A stretch of DNA of 64,000 nucleotides. Source: a bacterium. Lineage in GTDB: Bacteria > Cyanobacteriota > Vampirovibrionia > Gastranaerophilales > Gastranaerophilaceae. This document shows positions 1 to 9,730 of this stretch, in pieces; the first letter of the stretch is position 1; each line of letters starts with the position of its first letter. The notes beneath the pieces are model-generated. The model made no database searches. It had not been told where the DNA came from and saw only the letters and a list, made by a program, of their open reading frames with translations. The position numbers were made by a program, and so were the translations under genes. Where the stretch lies: positions 1-64,000 of the forward strand of contig JAGAJM010000006.1 in the NCBI GenBank assembly GCA_017626055.1, written 5' to 3'.

Positions 1-139
1 AGTACGAAGCCCACCACAAGATGAGATCTCTCATAGCACAAGCTAGTAAGTCCCGTCGCAGATCACGACGTTGATAGGTCAGAGGTGTAAGAGTGGCAAC
101 ATTTTCAGCCGACTGATACTAATAGGACGAGGGCTTTTC
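1..139 (+). rRNA. 23S ribosomal RNA, 3' end (partial)
   Basis: This is the last part of a large-subunit rRNA. The sarcin-ricin-proximal and 3'-terminal regions are recognisable, including the conserved ACTGATACTAATAGG block near 115-126 followed by the terminal GGGCTT. The gene runs off the left edge. The exact 3' end is approximate because processing sites cannot be read from sequence alone. Confidence 0.93.
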
Positions 140-332
140 CTAAAATACGATAGTCGGTGTGAGTGCAGAGTCGGCTTGCGAGAGCAAGACGAGCAGGCAC
201 GAACATAACGTAGCGACGTAAGAGTTTTCGAAGAAAACTCCACAGGAGCGAAAGGACTATCGAGGGAAATTGACGGTTGCGTTAGCTTATAATTATTATG
301 CAATTTTGAGTGTGCGAGAAGCACTGTCACAG
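140..332 (+). other. Structured 23S-5S internal transcribed spacer
   Basis: The spacer contains no tRNA. It is highly structured: an 8-bp inverted repeat (CGATAGTC at 148-155, GACTATCG at 255-262) encloses further hairpins, including CTTGC-GAGA-GCAAG near 175-188 and GAGTTTTC-GAA-GAAAACTC near 222-240. Such helices are probably rRNA maturation (RNase III-type) substrates, which is an inference. A minus-strand reading frame crosses this region but is an rRNA shadow. Confidence 0.6.
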
Positions 333-453
333 GTTTGTCGGTGACCAAACGTGAGGAAAACACCCGTTCCCATCCCGAACACGGTCGTAAAGACTCATAG
401 TGGCGACAATACTTGGGGGGCCACCCCCTGGGAAGATAGCTAGTTGCCGACGT
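333..453 (+). rRNA. 5S ribosomal RNA
   Basis: The core carries the conserved CCCATCCCGAACACGG block at about 372-387 and the CCCCCTGGGA loop E/helix IV region near 423-432. The ends pair as helix I (GTCGG at 337-341 with CCGAC at 447-451). Length is close to the usual 120 nt. A strong terminator follows directly. Confidence 0.93.
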
Positions 454-462
454 CTAATTTAG

Positions 463-503
463 AAAAAAGAGAAATAAGACAAAAGTCTATTTCTCTTTTT
501 TTT
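463..503 (+). terminator. Intrinsic terminator of the rRNA operon
   Basis: A long A/G-rich stem (AAAAAGAGAAATAAGAC with GTCTATTTCTCTTTTT, one bulged A) closes over a four-base loop and ends in a run of T residues. It lies 10 nt after the 5S gene. Confidence 0.9.
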
Positions 504-513
504 TGTAATTGAA

Positions 514-544
514 CCCTCTCCCTAACCCTATCCTATGGAGAGGG
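514..544. repeat. CCCTCTCCC/GGGAGAGGG palindromic repeat, copy A (degenerate)
   Basis: CCCTCTCCC at 514-522 and GGAGAGGG at 537-544 form an imperfect palindrome preceded by a CCCTAACCC-like element. The same core occurs in two better-preserved copies in this window (6929-6968 and 42141-42182), so this is a dispersed REP-like element. Confidence 0.65.
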
Positions 545-564
545 AGTTCACAAAGCTATAATAC

Positions 565-599
565 TGGATTCTTCTGGACTATCGTCCTCAGAATGACGT
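565..599. repeat. Imperfect palindromic repeat in the rRNA-downstream spacer
   Basis: GGATTCTTCTGGAC (567-580) pairs with GTCCTCAGAATG (584-595) around a TATC-like loop. It has the look of a small dispersed palindromic element that forms a hairpin on either strand. No second copy is seen in this window, so the repeat status is inferred from its form. Confidence 0.45.
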
Positions 600-610
600 T
601 AGCTATGGCA

Positions 611-678
611 TAGTTGCCGAGGGGTAAATTAAATTTAGAAAACGAGAATTGAACAAAGGTTTGATTCTCGTTTTTTAT
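611..678 (+). other. Relic of a 5S rRNA tail with its own terminator
   Basis: TAGTTGCCGA (611-620), the exact 3' helix-I segment of the 5S gene at 441-450, recurs here followed by TAAATTTAGAAAA, as after the real 5S. A second terminator follows: AAAACGAGAATTGAAC pairs with GTTTGATTCTCGTTTT and runs into T residues (638-677). The stem sequences of the two terminators differ. The stretch 454-883 holds only this relic, the two palindromes above and AT-rich promoter-like DNA. Confidence 0.6.
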
Positions 679-883
679 AGTTCTTTCATAATAATAAATC
701 CTACTGTATAATAAAATATGTAAAATTTTTGTGATAAATTTTGCAAGATGGTGGGTTATAAAGTCTTATTTAGCTTGCTTTTTAGCCTATCTAATACTTT
801 AGAATTATCTTATAATTTTGCTCTTGATTTATCAAAATTTTTATAATACCATGAACTAGGAGAAGATTAGTTGGGGTTAAGAA

Positions 884-1114
884 ATGCTAGTTTCGTCTAT
901 TGCTTATTTCAATGTTAATAAAACTATTGTTCCTAATAGTGTGATTAAGGATAAGTCTGTTAATAAAGCGAGTTTGAATGAAGGGTTTGGTTACTCCAAC
1001 GATAAGAAACAAAGCAATGACACAAGTTTTGTAAAAAGCTTTATTGATTCTTTTAAGTCATTGTTTATGAAAAAGTCTGACGAAAGTTCTAAATATTTAG
1101 AATTGATTGCTTAG
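884..1114 (+). CDS. Small hypothetical protein, 76 aa
   Basis: I do not recognise this protein. It is polar, rich in Ser, Asn and Lys, with no signal peptide or clear membrane segment; residues 49-62 could form an amphipathic helix. A TATAAT element lies at 842-847 and purine-rich GGAGAAG and GGGG stretches precede the ATG, though the spacing is loose. It stands alone between the rRNA operon and a convergent transporter gene, with only 11 nt before the transporter stop. It may be a lineage-specific small protein; expression is unproven. Confidence 0.5.
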   Translation: MLVSSIAYFNVNKTIVPNSVIKDKSVNKASLNEGFGYSNDKKQSNDTSFVKSFIDSFKSLFMKKSDESSKYLELIA

Positions 1115-1125
1115 GGGTAAAGGTA

Positions 1126-2295
1126 TTAGTTCTTATCTCCAATAAATAAATGCTTAACTAGAACTGAGCTTATTGCTGGGATAATTGATATTACCACAAG
1201 CACAGGAACAATACTTGTTGCTTGGGCAATAAATCCGATTACAGACATCGCAATTGCAACTACTCCCCAAGAAAATCCGTTTATAAAACCTCCGATAATG
1301 CTTTTATACTGAGGTAGGACTTGTTGAGCCATACTCATTGTGATAGGGGTCGCAAACATTGTGATAAAGCCCATCAAAACATAAATTCCAAATGAAATCT
1401 CCGGCATTGTTTTGTATGTAAGCATAAACAATATCATCATTGGGCATGTAGCAATCATAGAAATATAAAATACATTAGCGGTTCCGATTTTTTTCTCAAA
1501 TTTTGGGCTTAGTAATGAGGCAATTCCGCCTAAAAGTAAAAATCCAAACATTGCAATCCCAATTTGCATTTTAGAAAATCCTTGAGCTTTCCATAAAAAC
1601 GGCAACAAAATTGAACATGATGTTGTAATCAATGATTTTAACATTGCAATTATATTTAAAATATTTAGTTTTCGGTTTGATAAAATATCTTTTAATGCTT
1701 GGCCTAGTTTAAGTTCAGCTTTTGGTGCTTCAATGTGAGAAAATTTAGGTACACAACTAAACATCAATGCTGCCCAACAAATGCCTAAGATAGCTAAAAT
1801 TGGCATTTTTTCAAGTCCAAAATATTGGGCAATGGTTGATGATAACAATGGTCCCATTGAGTAACCTAGAGTTCCCATTGCAATAAATATTCCCATATTT
1901 CTTGCAACTTCTGATGTTGAAAATTTAACGACAAAGCCCAAAGACTGTGGGTGAAATAAACTTGAGCCTAAACTTCCTAGTACTATAAATAAAATCATAA
2001 ATGCGATATTTTCACTTGCAGGTACAAGTGAAATAAATATTGAAGTGAATAAAAGTCCCCAAAAAATTAGTGCTCTTTTTCTCATTTTATCTGCGAAAAA
2101 ACCAAAAAATGGTTGCAAAAGTGATGAAAATATATGTGAGCAACTTAGTATAATTGTTGCAATTGGCATTGATATTTTTACTTGCTCAGCAATGAATGGC
2201 ATAATAGGGTTTAGAAATCCTGTGTAAATGTCATTTATAAAGTGGGCTCCGTTTAGCCAAATTTGGGTTTTTCTTTCATCTTTGTTGTAAATCAT
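1126..2295 (-). CDS. MFS transporter, fosmidomycin-resistance (Fsr)-like
   Basis: This 389-residue protein has about twelve hydrophobic segments and the layout of a major facilitator. N-terminal family marks are a conserved LLQPFFGFFADK loop after TM2 (about residues 60-71), GSLGSSLFHPQS (about 107-118) and GYSMGPLLSS in TM5. These correspond to the Fsr/YfnC branch of proton-driven drug efflux pumps. The substrate cannot be read from sequence. It is a single-gene unit transcribed away from dnaK. The start is the ATG at 2295; no strong Shine-Dalgarno site is visible. Confidence 0.82.
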   Translation of the reverse strand: MIYNKDERKTQIWLNGAHFINDIYTGFLNPIMPFIAEQVKISMPIATIILSCSHIFSSLLQPFFGFFADKMRKRALIFWGLLFTSIFISLVPASENIAFMILFIVLGSLGSSLFHPQSLGFVVKFSTSEVARNMGIFIAMGTLGYSMGPLLSSTIAQYFGLEKMPILAILGICWAALMFSCVPKFSHIEAPKAELKLGQALKDILSNRKLNILNIIAMLKSLITTSCSILLPFLWKAQGFSKMQIGIAMFGFLLLGGIASLLSPKFEKKIGTANVFYISMIATCPMMILFMLTYKTMPEISFGIYVLMGFITMFATPITMSMAQQVLPQYKSIIGGFINGFSWGVVAIAMSVIGFIAQATSIVPVLVVISIIPAISSVLVKHLFIGDKN

Positions 2296-2397
2296 ACCTT
2301 TATAATTGCACTAAAATTTCTAAAAATCAAAGGGTTGGAGATAAATGTTTTTATGTAAATTTGAATTGTTAATTTTTTGTTTATTTTTTAAGGATTA

Positions 2398-2453
2398 TTG
2401 AAAATCGGTGTTATAACATGTATAGCAGCTGGGATATAAGCAGCTTAGCAGCC
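2398..2453 (+). promoter_or_regulatory. dnaK promoter with AGCAGC direct repeats
   Basis: TTGAAA at 2398-2403 and TATAGC at 2421-2426 are separated by 17 nt. Overlapping and following the -10 are three direct repeats AGCAGC(T/C) at 2424, 2439 and 2447. No CIRCE element (TTAGCACTC-N9-GAGTGCTAA) is present, so HrcA control is unlikely here. A repeat-binding regulator is an inference. Confidence 0.5.
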
Positions 2454-2466
2454 AAGAAATTTATAA

Positions 2467-4326
<1,860 letters not shown>

Positions 4327-4346
4327 TTTTCTTTTAAATAAATTCA

Positions 4347-4385
4347 TAAAAGGCGGTATAGATTTTTCTATGTCGCCTTTTTTAA
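4347..4385 (+). terminator. Intrinsic terminator of dnaK
   Basis: AAAAGGCGGTATAGA pairs with TCTATGTCGCCTTTT across a short T-rich loop, followed by Ts. It starts about 20 nt after the dnaK stop codon. Confidence 0.88.
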
Positions 4386-4390
4386 TCACA

Positions 4391-4424
4391 AATAGAAGCC
4401 CCCGACTAATCGAGGGCTTCTATA
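4391..4424 (-). terminator. Hairpin downstream of the RHH gene
   Basis: TAGAAGCCC pairs with GGGCTTCTA around CGACTAATCGA-type loop sequence. On the minus strand it follows the RHH regulator gene by about 40 nt, but the T-run is short. It may serve both strands. Confidence 0.6.
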
Positions 4425-4465
4425 TATTGTTTCCCAAATCTTTTCGCCTTTTTCCTTACCACTGA

Positions 4466-4654
4466 TTAACTCAACAACGTTTCTAACAAGTTCGCATTTT
4501 GCAATGCACCTGTTGATTCCTTGATTTTTTGTTTGTAAATGTAAGTTCTTAGTGCCTCACGAATAAGTTCGCTTCTTGAACGGTTTTCGCCATCTGCAAC
4601 TTCGTCAATTCTGTTCAAAAAGTCTTCAGGCATTGAAATCAATACTCTCGCCAT
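4466..4654 (-). CDS. Ribbon-helix-helix (CopG/MetJ-type) DNA-binding protein
   Basis: A 62-residue protein starting MARVLISMPEDFLNRID, a beta strand followed by the typical helix-turn-helix-like pair with the RSRSELIREALRTYI block. This is the CopG/RHH_1 pattern, which dimerises and reads DNA with the antiparallel beta ribbon. The start was placed at the ATG at 4654 because AAAGGAG lies six bases upstream; an in-frame ATG 30 nt further up lacks such a site. It could be an antitoxin or a small repressor, but no partner toxin adjoins it. Confidence 0.85.
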   Translation of the reverse strand: MARVLISMPEDFLNRIDEVADGENRSRSELIREALRTYIYKQKIKESTGALQNANLLETLLS

Positions 4655-4821
4655 ATATTCTCCTTTTTTTTGTGATGTTGTCAAAATACTTACATATATA
4701 TAAAGGATTTGATATATAAAAAAGTGCCTTTTTTTATTTAAAGAATATATACTAATTTTGAAAAGTATTGATTTTATTGGGCTTTAGAAAACAAATTCAT
4801 GTTTACAATTCTTAATAAAAA

Positions 4822-5781
4822 CTATTTTATCAAAATAGCTAAACAAATTAAAAGCATGAAGTTAGTTACAATATTTCTTGAATAGAAAAATCTAAAATAA
4901 AATGGTGCATCTGGGGTTTGGGAAATTTCTTTCCAATTATCTAATGGATAATGCCAAGGGTAAATAGTTGGTATTTTGGTTTTATCTTGATTAAATAGGT
5001 TTAATGATATGTACAAATCAATTATTTGCGGAGTAGTTAATAAGCCAAGTAAGTACCAATAATTGTTTGTTTTATATGACAGGCATGAAATTAAAATGAA
5101 TGCTGTTATGTAGAAAAATAAGATGAAGTTTAGGGCATTTGTTTTAGTTCCTAGGTATCTACATAAAGTTTTTTTATGTGAACATTCATCCCCATCAAAA
5201 TCCATCAGCATATGAGCATATAGAATTGTATTCGTAAACATTGCACAAGCAAGTGACAATAATAAAACTTCCCATGAGAATTTGCTTGTCATAACATAAT
5301 AAATCCCCTCGTATAAAAGAGGTCCATATGCGATTATGATTGCAACTTCGCCGAGTCCTTTTAATGAAAGTTTTTGATAAGTTAAAGCAATAATAAGCCC
5401 AATTAAAGCTAAAAGTGCAACATAATACCCAGATAGGAAAAATAAAATCCCACCAATTATTGTTGCAATTCCTAAAAATGTACAAATTGCGATTTTTAAA
5501 TCTTTTGTGGTTGCTTGTCCAGATTTTAGGTATAGGCATTTACAGTTTTGAGCTGAATTTATGAAGTTTTCGTCTTTCATCAGAATTTTATAGTCAAAAT
5601 AATCATCGATTAAGTTTGTTGCCATATGAACAAGTCCACTGCCAAGAATTGCTAATAGTCCAAGGTAAGGGTTGCCTCCTTGTTTTATTGCAAAAATAAA
5701 AATTACTAAGCAGTTTAGCAAAGTTATTGGTAGAGAGTATACTCTAGCATTATTTAGCCAGAATGAAATCTTTTTGAACAT
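4822..5781 (-). CDS. UbiA-family prenyltransferase, MenA-like
   Basis: A 319-residue integral membrane protein with 8-9 hydrophobic segments. Two Asp-rich motifs mark the UbiA superfamily: NLIDDYFDYK near residue 56 and DFDGDECSHKKTL near 198, which bind Mg-prenyl diphosphate. The second motif resembles that of MenA (1,4-dihydroxy-2-naphthoate polyprenyltransferase), but other UbiA acceptors cannot be excluded. It is the last gene of a minus-strand unit nanE-nanK-small gene-ubiA, with a 6-nt gap to the gene before it, so it is probably co-transcribed. No other quinone genes are in the window. Confidence 0.8.
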   Translation of the reverse strand: MFKKISFWLNNARVYSLPITLLNCLVIFIFAIKQGGNPYLGLLAILGSGLVHMATNLIDDYFDYKILMKDENFINSAQNCKCLYLKSGQATTKDLKIAICTFLGIATIIGGILFFLSGYYVALLALIGLIIALTYQKLSLKGLGEVAIIIAYGPLLYEGIYYVMTSKFSWEVLLLSLACAMFTNTILYAHMLMDFDGDECSHKKTLCRYLGTKTNALNFILFFYITAFILISCLSYKTNNYWYLLGLLTTPQIIDLYISLNLFNQDKTKIPTIYPWHYPLDNWKEISQTPDAPFYFRFFYSRNIVTNFMLLICLAILIK

Positions 5782-5787
5782 TTACCC

Positions 5788-6012
5788 CTATCCCTCAAAG
5801 ATGTTTTTCATTGCAACAACAGACTCATAACTTGCACCAGCTTCAAGAATTTCTTCTGCGGTTAAGCCAAACATTGTAATCAAATTATGAGCTTCTGTAA
5901 TGTTTCTTGAGTTTAAGAATTTTGCAGTTTCTATTACCGCAGTTTCTCTTGTCATTGTTGTAAACTGGTCGTTAATTCCTTTTCTTAAAATTCTTGATTT
6001 TGATTTACCCAT
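5788..6012 (-). CDS. Small conserved-looking hypothetical protein, 74 aa
   Basis: I do not recognise it. It starts with a basic patch (MGKSKSRILRKG) and is otherwise predicted helical, ending KNIFEG. The ATG at 6012 overlaps the stop of nanK in an 8-nt ATGGGTAA overlap, and GAGG lies 7 nt upstream, so translation is probably coupled. A TTG twelve bases upstream is less likely. Its position between a sugar kinase and a UbiA-type enzyme gives no function. The basic N-terminus could bind nucleic acid, which is speculation. Confidence 0.75.
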   Translation of the reverse strand: MGKSKSRILRKGINDQFTTMTRETAVIETAKFLNSRNITEAHNLITMFGLTAEEILEAGASYESVVAMKNIFEG

Positions 6013-6883
6013 GGCGTACCTCAAGAGCTAATAACGCAGCCCCAATCATTCCTGAAAAATTGCCAGCTTGAGCTTTTACAATTCTTGTTGGTGTGGTTAC
6101 GATTTGGAAATTAACTTCATCTTCAACTTTTTTTGTATTAACAAATTCTGCCATAGAACCTGATAATACAACACAATCTGGATCAAATAGATTTGCAAGT
6201 CCGATGATTCCATTTGCCAAATCGTCGTGCCATCTATCTAAAATTTCTAACATCTTAGAATCTGATTTTTGAGCGCCTTCAACAACATCATAAGTTGTAA
6301 TATCTTTATTTCCTGTCATTTCTTCTGCGGTTAGTTTTAAGCCTGTACCTGAAGTGTAGATTTCAAAGCAGTCATAACTTCCGCAAGTACATTTTCTGTG
6401 TTTATCCGAGCGCATTTTAAAATGCATTTCTCCAGCCGCTCCATTCTGACCTTTTAATAAGTGTCCGTTTATGATAATTCCACCACCTACTCCAGTACCA
6501 AGTGTAATCATAACGGATACTGTTGTGTTTTGTGATGCGCCAACTTTATATTCTGCCCAAGCTGCGCAATTTGCATCGTTTTCAACAAAAACGGGTTTTG
6601 TTGATAGACTTTGAAAATCTAATGTTGGATATTCTTTTGCAATATTACCAGTTGAGCCTACAATACCTGTATTTTGGTTATTAACCGCTCCACATGTTGA
6701 AAAAGCAATAACATCCACTTCATTTTCATATTTTTCGATAATTGATTTGAAAGTAGCTTTTATTTCGTCAAAAGTTTTTGGAGTTGAATATTTTTCAACT
6801 TCGCTAATTATTTCACCTTTTTCATCAATTATGGCGTTATAGATTTTAGTTCCGCCAACATCTATTGCTAATGCTTTTTTCAT
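6005..6883 (-). CDS. nanK: ROK-family sugar kinase, probable N-acetylmannosamine kinase
   Basis: The protein (292 aa) opens with the ATP-binding DVGGTKI loop (residues 8-14) and has the ROK zinc site: a Cys-x-Cys-Gly-x3-Cys-x-Glu array in KCTCGSYDCFE near 165-175, plus GEMHF with its His ligand. The catalytic Asp lies in VENDANCAAWAE. Family members phosphorylate glucose, GlcNAc or ManNAc. Pairing with nanE directly upstream argues for ManNAc kinase, giving ManNAc-6-phosphate. A dispersed palindrome sits in the 94-nt gap between nanE and nanK. AAAGGAA precedes the ATG. Confidence 0.8.
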   Translation of the reverse strand: MKKALAIDVGGTKIYNAIIDEKGEIISEVEKYSTPKTFDEIKATFKSIIEKYENEVDVIAFSTCGAVNNQNTGIVGSTGNIAKEYPTLDFQSLSTKPVFVENDANCAAWAEYKVGASQNTTVSVMITLGTGVGGGIIINGHLLKGQNGAAGEMHFKMRSDKHRKCTCGSYDCFEIYTSGTGLKLTAEEMTGNKDITTYDVVEGAQKSDSKMLEILDRWHDDLANGIIGLANLFDPDCVVLSGSMAEFVNTKKVEDEVNFQIVTTPTRIVKAQAGNFSGMIGAALLALEVRHG

Positions 6884-6928
6884 TTTAATTCCTTTATTAG
6901 ATTTTGTTTATGTGTTGTTGGTATTTTA

Positions 6929-6968
6929 CCCTCACCCTACCCCTCTCCCACAAGTGGGAGAGGGAATA
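6929..6968 (-). repeat. CCCTCACCCTA-CCCTCTCCC palindromic repeat, copy B
   Basis: CCCTCTCCCAC (6941-6951) and GTGGGAGAGGG (6954-6964) form a perfect 11-bp stem with a two-base loop, preceded by CCCTCACCCTA. Copy C at 42141-42182 matches it in reverse complement, including the trailing GAATAA. It lies between nanE and nanK, so it would form a hairpin inside the operon mRNA. Confidence 0.75.
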
Positions 6969-6977
6969 AGTTATATT

Positions 6978-7673
6978 TTATCCCTTATCTCTGAATACAA
7001 AGCGTTTTGTGATAAGTTGTGGTCTTGTTATAGCTGAACCAATTACAACACAATGAGCTCCTAAGTCAAATGCTTTGTTAACTTGTTCTGGTTCCCAGAT
7101 TCTACCTTCTAAAACAACAGGCAAACCAGTTTGTTCAACAAGTTGTTTTAGCAATTCAAAATCAGGTCCATCTGCTGGTGAATTTGCAGATTCTAAAGTG
7201 TATCCTGCAAGTGTTGTTGATAGAATATCTGCACCAGCTTCTTTTGCCTTCAATCCTTCTTCAAGAGTTGAAATATCAGCCATTGCAACTCTTTTATTTA
7301 TGTGAATATATTTGATTAAGTCTGCTAATTTTTCGTTATTAGGACGTTTTCTTTGTGTGCCATCAAGTGCAATTACATCAGCCCCAGCTTCGATTAAATC
7401 GATAACATCTTTTATTGTTGGTGTGATATAAACGATTTCTTTCCAATTTTTTGTAATAACGTTTGGTTTAGTAATTCCAATAACTGGAATATGGAAAAGA
7501 CGTTTTGCGTTTTTAACATCTCTAACGCCAGCTACTCGCAAAGCCCCAGCTCCGCCATTTACAACGGACTTCATCATTGCGACCATGCATTTTTCTAAAT
7601 ACAATGGTTCAGACGGCATAGCCTGAACTGAAACCACTATCATACCCTTTAGTTTATTAACGACATTATTCAT
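6978..7673 (-). CDS. nanE: N-acetylmannosamine-6-phosphate 2-epimerase
   Basis: NanE converts ManNAc-6-phosphate to GlcNAc-6-phosphate in sialic acid or aminosugar use. The 231-residue TIM barrel shows the family marks: VSVQA near the N-terminus, GALRV, IGITK, ADVIALDGT, ADISTLEEG, STTLAGYT and VVLEGRIW. The length is typical. It is the first gene of a minus-strand operon with nanK. A minus-strand TATAAT (7686-7681) lies 7 nt before the ATG with no clear Shine-Dalgarno site, so a leaderless transcript is possible. It is divergent from the M16 peptidase gene. Confidence 0.95.
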   Translation of the reverse strand: MNNVVNKLKGMIVVSVQAMPSEPLYLEKCMVAMMKSVVNGGAGALRVAGVRDVKNAKRLFHIPVIGITKPNVITKNWKEIVYITPTIKDVIDLIEAGADVIALDGTQRKRPNNEKLADLIKYIHINKRVAMADISTLEEGLKAKEAGADILSTTLAGYTLESANSPADGPDFELLKQLVEQTGLPVVLEGRIWEPEQVNKAFDLGAHCVVIGSAITRPQLITKRFVFRDKG

Positions 7674-7710
7674 ACATAAAATTATATATTAAACAAAACT
7701 TTTTGCATTA

Positions 7711-7719
7711 TGGTATAAT
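7711..7719 (+). promoter_or_regulatory. Extended -10 promoter of the M16 peptidase gene
   Basis: TGGTATAAT is a TGn-extended -10 element with no good -35. The start codon follows 32 nt later, after AGGAA at 7738-7742. Confidence 0.65.
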
Positions 7720-7751
7720 AGTTTTATTAAGATTATGAGGAATTGAAATTT

Positions 7752-9080
7752 ATGAATAAAACATTAGTGAAATATCCGTTTTTAACAAAAGAAGTTGAAA
7801 TTTATGAAAGAGAAAATGGACATAAAATTGTTTTGGCACACAAAGAAGGTGATATGGTTAACGTATCTTCTTGGGTTAAAACAGGTTCAATAAATGAAGA
7901 TGACAAAAATAATGGAATTTCACATTTCCTTGAACACTTGATGTTCAAAGGAACCAATGCTTATAAAGTTGGCGAATTTGATAGAATGTTAGAATCAAAA
8001 GGTGCGATTGTTAATGCTGCAACTTGGAAAGATTATACATTCTATTATGTAACTTTACCAAAAGGGATTGATGAAAAAGATTTTAAAATGGCGCTTGATT
8101 TGCATGCTGATATGATGATGGATCCAGTTTTTCCAGCAGAAGAATTGGGTGCTCCGTTTGATATCAATGATTCAACAGTTACAGATAAGCGTGAACGTCA
8201 CGTTGTAATTGAAGAAATTAGAATGAGAAAAGACCAACCTTGGACAAAGGTTTATAATGTATGTAATAAAAATATGTACACATCTCATCCTTATAAACGT
8301 GATGTTATTGGAACTCCAGAAATTATTTCTCAAGTTACAAGAGAAGAAATAGATGGGTATTATAGAAAATTCTATACTCCAAAAAATGTTACAACAATTG
8401 TTGTTGGTGATTTTAATCATGATGAAGTTTTGAAAATTGTTTCTGATAATTTCAAATTCCCTAATCGTGTTGAAACTGAAACAGAACCAAAAGAAATTGA
8501 TACACCAATTACTGAAACTAAATATATTGAAACAAAAGCTAATGTTCAAACTTCTTATTTGATGTTTGGTTGGTTAGGACCAAGAGCTTGTGAATTAAAG
8601 GCTACAATTTGTTTAGATTTAATTAGTATTATTTTTGGTGATGGTTCAAGTTCTCGTTTACAACAAAACTTAGTTGAAAAATTGCCAGAAAAAATCTTTA
8701 ATATGATAGGTTCTGAGCATTATCAATTCAAAGATGGTAATAACTTCTTTATTCAAGCTAACTTCAAACCTGAAAGCAAAGATAGAGCAATTGAACTTGT
8801 TAAACAGGAGTTGGCAAATTTATTAAATGTCAGAATTTCTGAAGAAGAATTATCAAAAGCTAAAAAACGTATCAAATCTCGTTTTGCTTATTCTGCAGAA
8901 ACTGTTTCAGAAATCGGTGAAACTATCGGTTATTATATGACAGTTTGCGATGATTTATCATTGATTGAAGAATATTTGGCAGATTTAGATAGTATTACTG
9001 TTGAAGATTTGAACGAAACTATTTCTAAATATTTATCACTTGATAATGCTGTGATTTCTGTCTTAATTCCAGAGGGTTAA
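7752..9080 (+). CDS. M16-family zinc metallopeptidase
   Basis: A 442-residue insulinase/mitochondrial-processing-peptidase-like protein. The inverted zinc motif HxxEH appears as HFLEHLMFKG about 55-60 residues in, and the downstream Glu ligand lies in the VVIEEIRMR region. An insert (GAPFDINDSTVTDKRER) sits just before that segment. It is one M16 unit of two halves, without a signal peptide, so it is probably cytoplasmic. The ATG at 7752 is preferred over a TTG 9 nt upstream because AGGAA lies 9 nt before it. It probably degrades small peptides, but the substrate is unknown. Confidence 0.9.
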   Translation: MNKTLVKYPFLTKEVEIYERENGHKIVLAHKEGDMVNVSSWVKTGSINEDDKNNGISHFLEHLMFKGTNAYKVGEFDRMLESKGAIVNAATWKDYTFYYVTLPKGIDEKDFKMALDLHADMMMDPVFPAEELGAPFDINDSTVTDKRERHVVIEEIRMRKDQPWTKVYNVCNKNMYTSHPYKRDVIGTPEIISQVTREEIDGYYRKFYTPKNVTTIVVGDFNHDEVLKIVSDNFKFPNRVETETEPKEIDTPITETKYIETKANVQTSYLMFGWLGPRACELKATICLDLISIIFGDGSSSRLQQNLVEKLPEKIFNMIGSEHYQFKDGNNFFIQANFKPESKDRAIELVKQELANLLNVRISEEELSKAKKRIKSRFAYSAETVSEIGETIGYYMTVCDDLSLIEEYLADLDSITVEDLNETISKYLSLDNAVISVLIPEG

Positions 9081-9090
9081 GGGTAGTAAT

Positions 9091-9681
9091 ATGCCAACAG
9101 AATATGATGATAGATTGAACGAAGTTAAGCAAAAATGTTTGAATTGTGAAAAATGTTCACTTTGTCATTCTAAGACTAACACTGTGTTTTCTGCTGGTGT
9201 ACCTAATTCAAAAATTATGCTTATTGGTGAAGCTCCAGGGTATTATGAAGATCAGCAAGGTGAACCTTTTGTAGGGAAAGCGGGAAAGTTGCTTGACCAA
9301 ATTTTAGGCTGCGTTGGATTTTCTAGAAAAGAAAATATTTATATATGTAATACTTTAAAATGTCGTCCACCAGAAAATAGAGATCCATTACCAGAAGAAA
9401 AAGAGGCTTGTTGGGAATATTTAAAAGCTCAAGTTGATATTTTGCAACCAAGAATTATTTTGCTTTGTGGTAGAGTTGCAGTTAATTCTTTTATTGATAC
9501 AAAATTAGGTATTACAAAACTTCGAGGGAAGTGGTTTGAAGGTCCTCATTTTTCAAAAATGATGCCAATTTTTCATCCATCTTATCTATTAAGAAATGAT
9601 AGCAAAGAAAAAGGTTCTCCAAAATGGTTGATGTGGCAGGATATTAAAGAGGTTCGTAAAGTTTACGATCAAATGAATTAA
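9091..9681 (+). CDS. Uracil-DNA glycosylase, family 4 (4Fe-4S type)
   Basis: This 196-residue protein removes uracil from DNA as the first step of base excision repair. Diagnostic features are the motif-1 block GEAPGYYEDQQGEPFVGKAG, four Fe-S Cys candidates (CLNCEKC near the N-terminus, TLKCRPP and the EEKEACWEYL segment), and HPSYLLR as motif 2. It follows the M16 gene by 10 nt and is probably co-transcribed. The Shine-Dalgarno site (AAGGGTAG) is weak. Confidence 0.93.
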   Translation: MPTEYDDRLNEVKQKCLNCEKCSLCHSKTNTVFSAGVPNSKIMLIGEAPGYYEDQQGEPFVGKAGKLLDQILGCVGFSRKENIYICNTLKCRPPENRDPLPEEKEACWEYLKAQVDILQPRIILLCGRVAVNSFIDTKLGITKLRGKWFEGPHFSKMMPIFHPSYLLRNDSKEKGSPKWLMWQDIKEVRKVYDQMN

Positions 9682-9695
9682 AGTTTTTTTAGCTA

Positions 9696-9724
9696 TTGGA
9701 AAATATTATTTGTAGTGGTATAAT
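9696..9724 (+). promoter_or_regulatory. Promoter with -10 six nt before a start codon (histidine kinase)
   Basis: TTGGAA (9696-9701), a 17-nt spacer and TGGTATAAT (9716-9724) make a near-consensus promoter. The ATG at 9731 begins only 6 nt after the -10, so transcription should start at or next to the first codon. There is no room for a Shine-Dalgarno site. Confidence 0.7.
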
Positions 9725-9730
9725 CGACTT

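Noticed and set aside
140..332. Possible tRNA in the 23S-5S spacer
   Set aside because: Hairpins are present but no acceptor/T-arm sequence (GGTTCGAATCC-like) or cloverleaf order could be formed.
79..363. 94-aa minus-strand reading frame across the rRNA region
   Set aside because: It lies over 23S, the spacer and 5S rRNA; such frames are shadows of rRNA genes.
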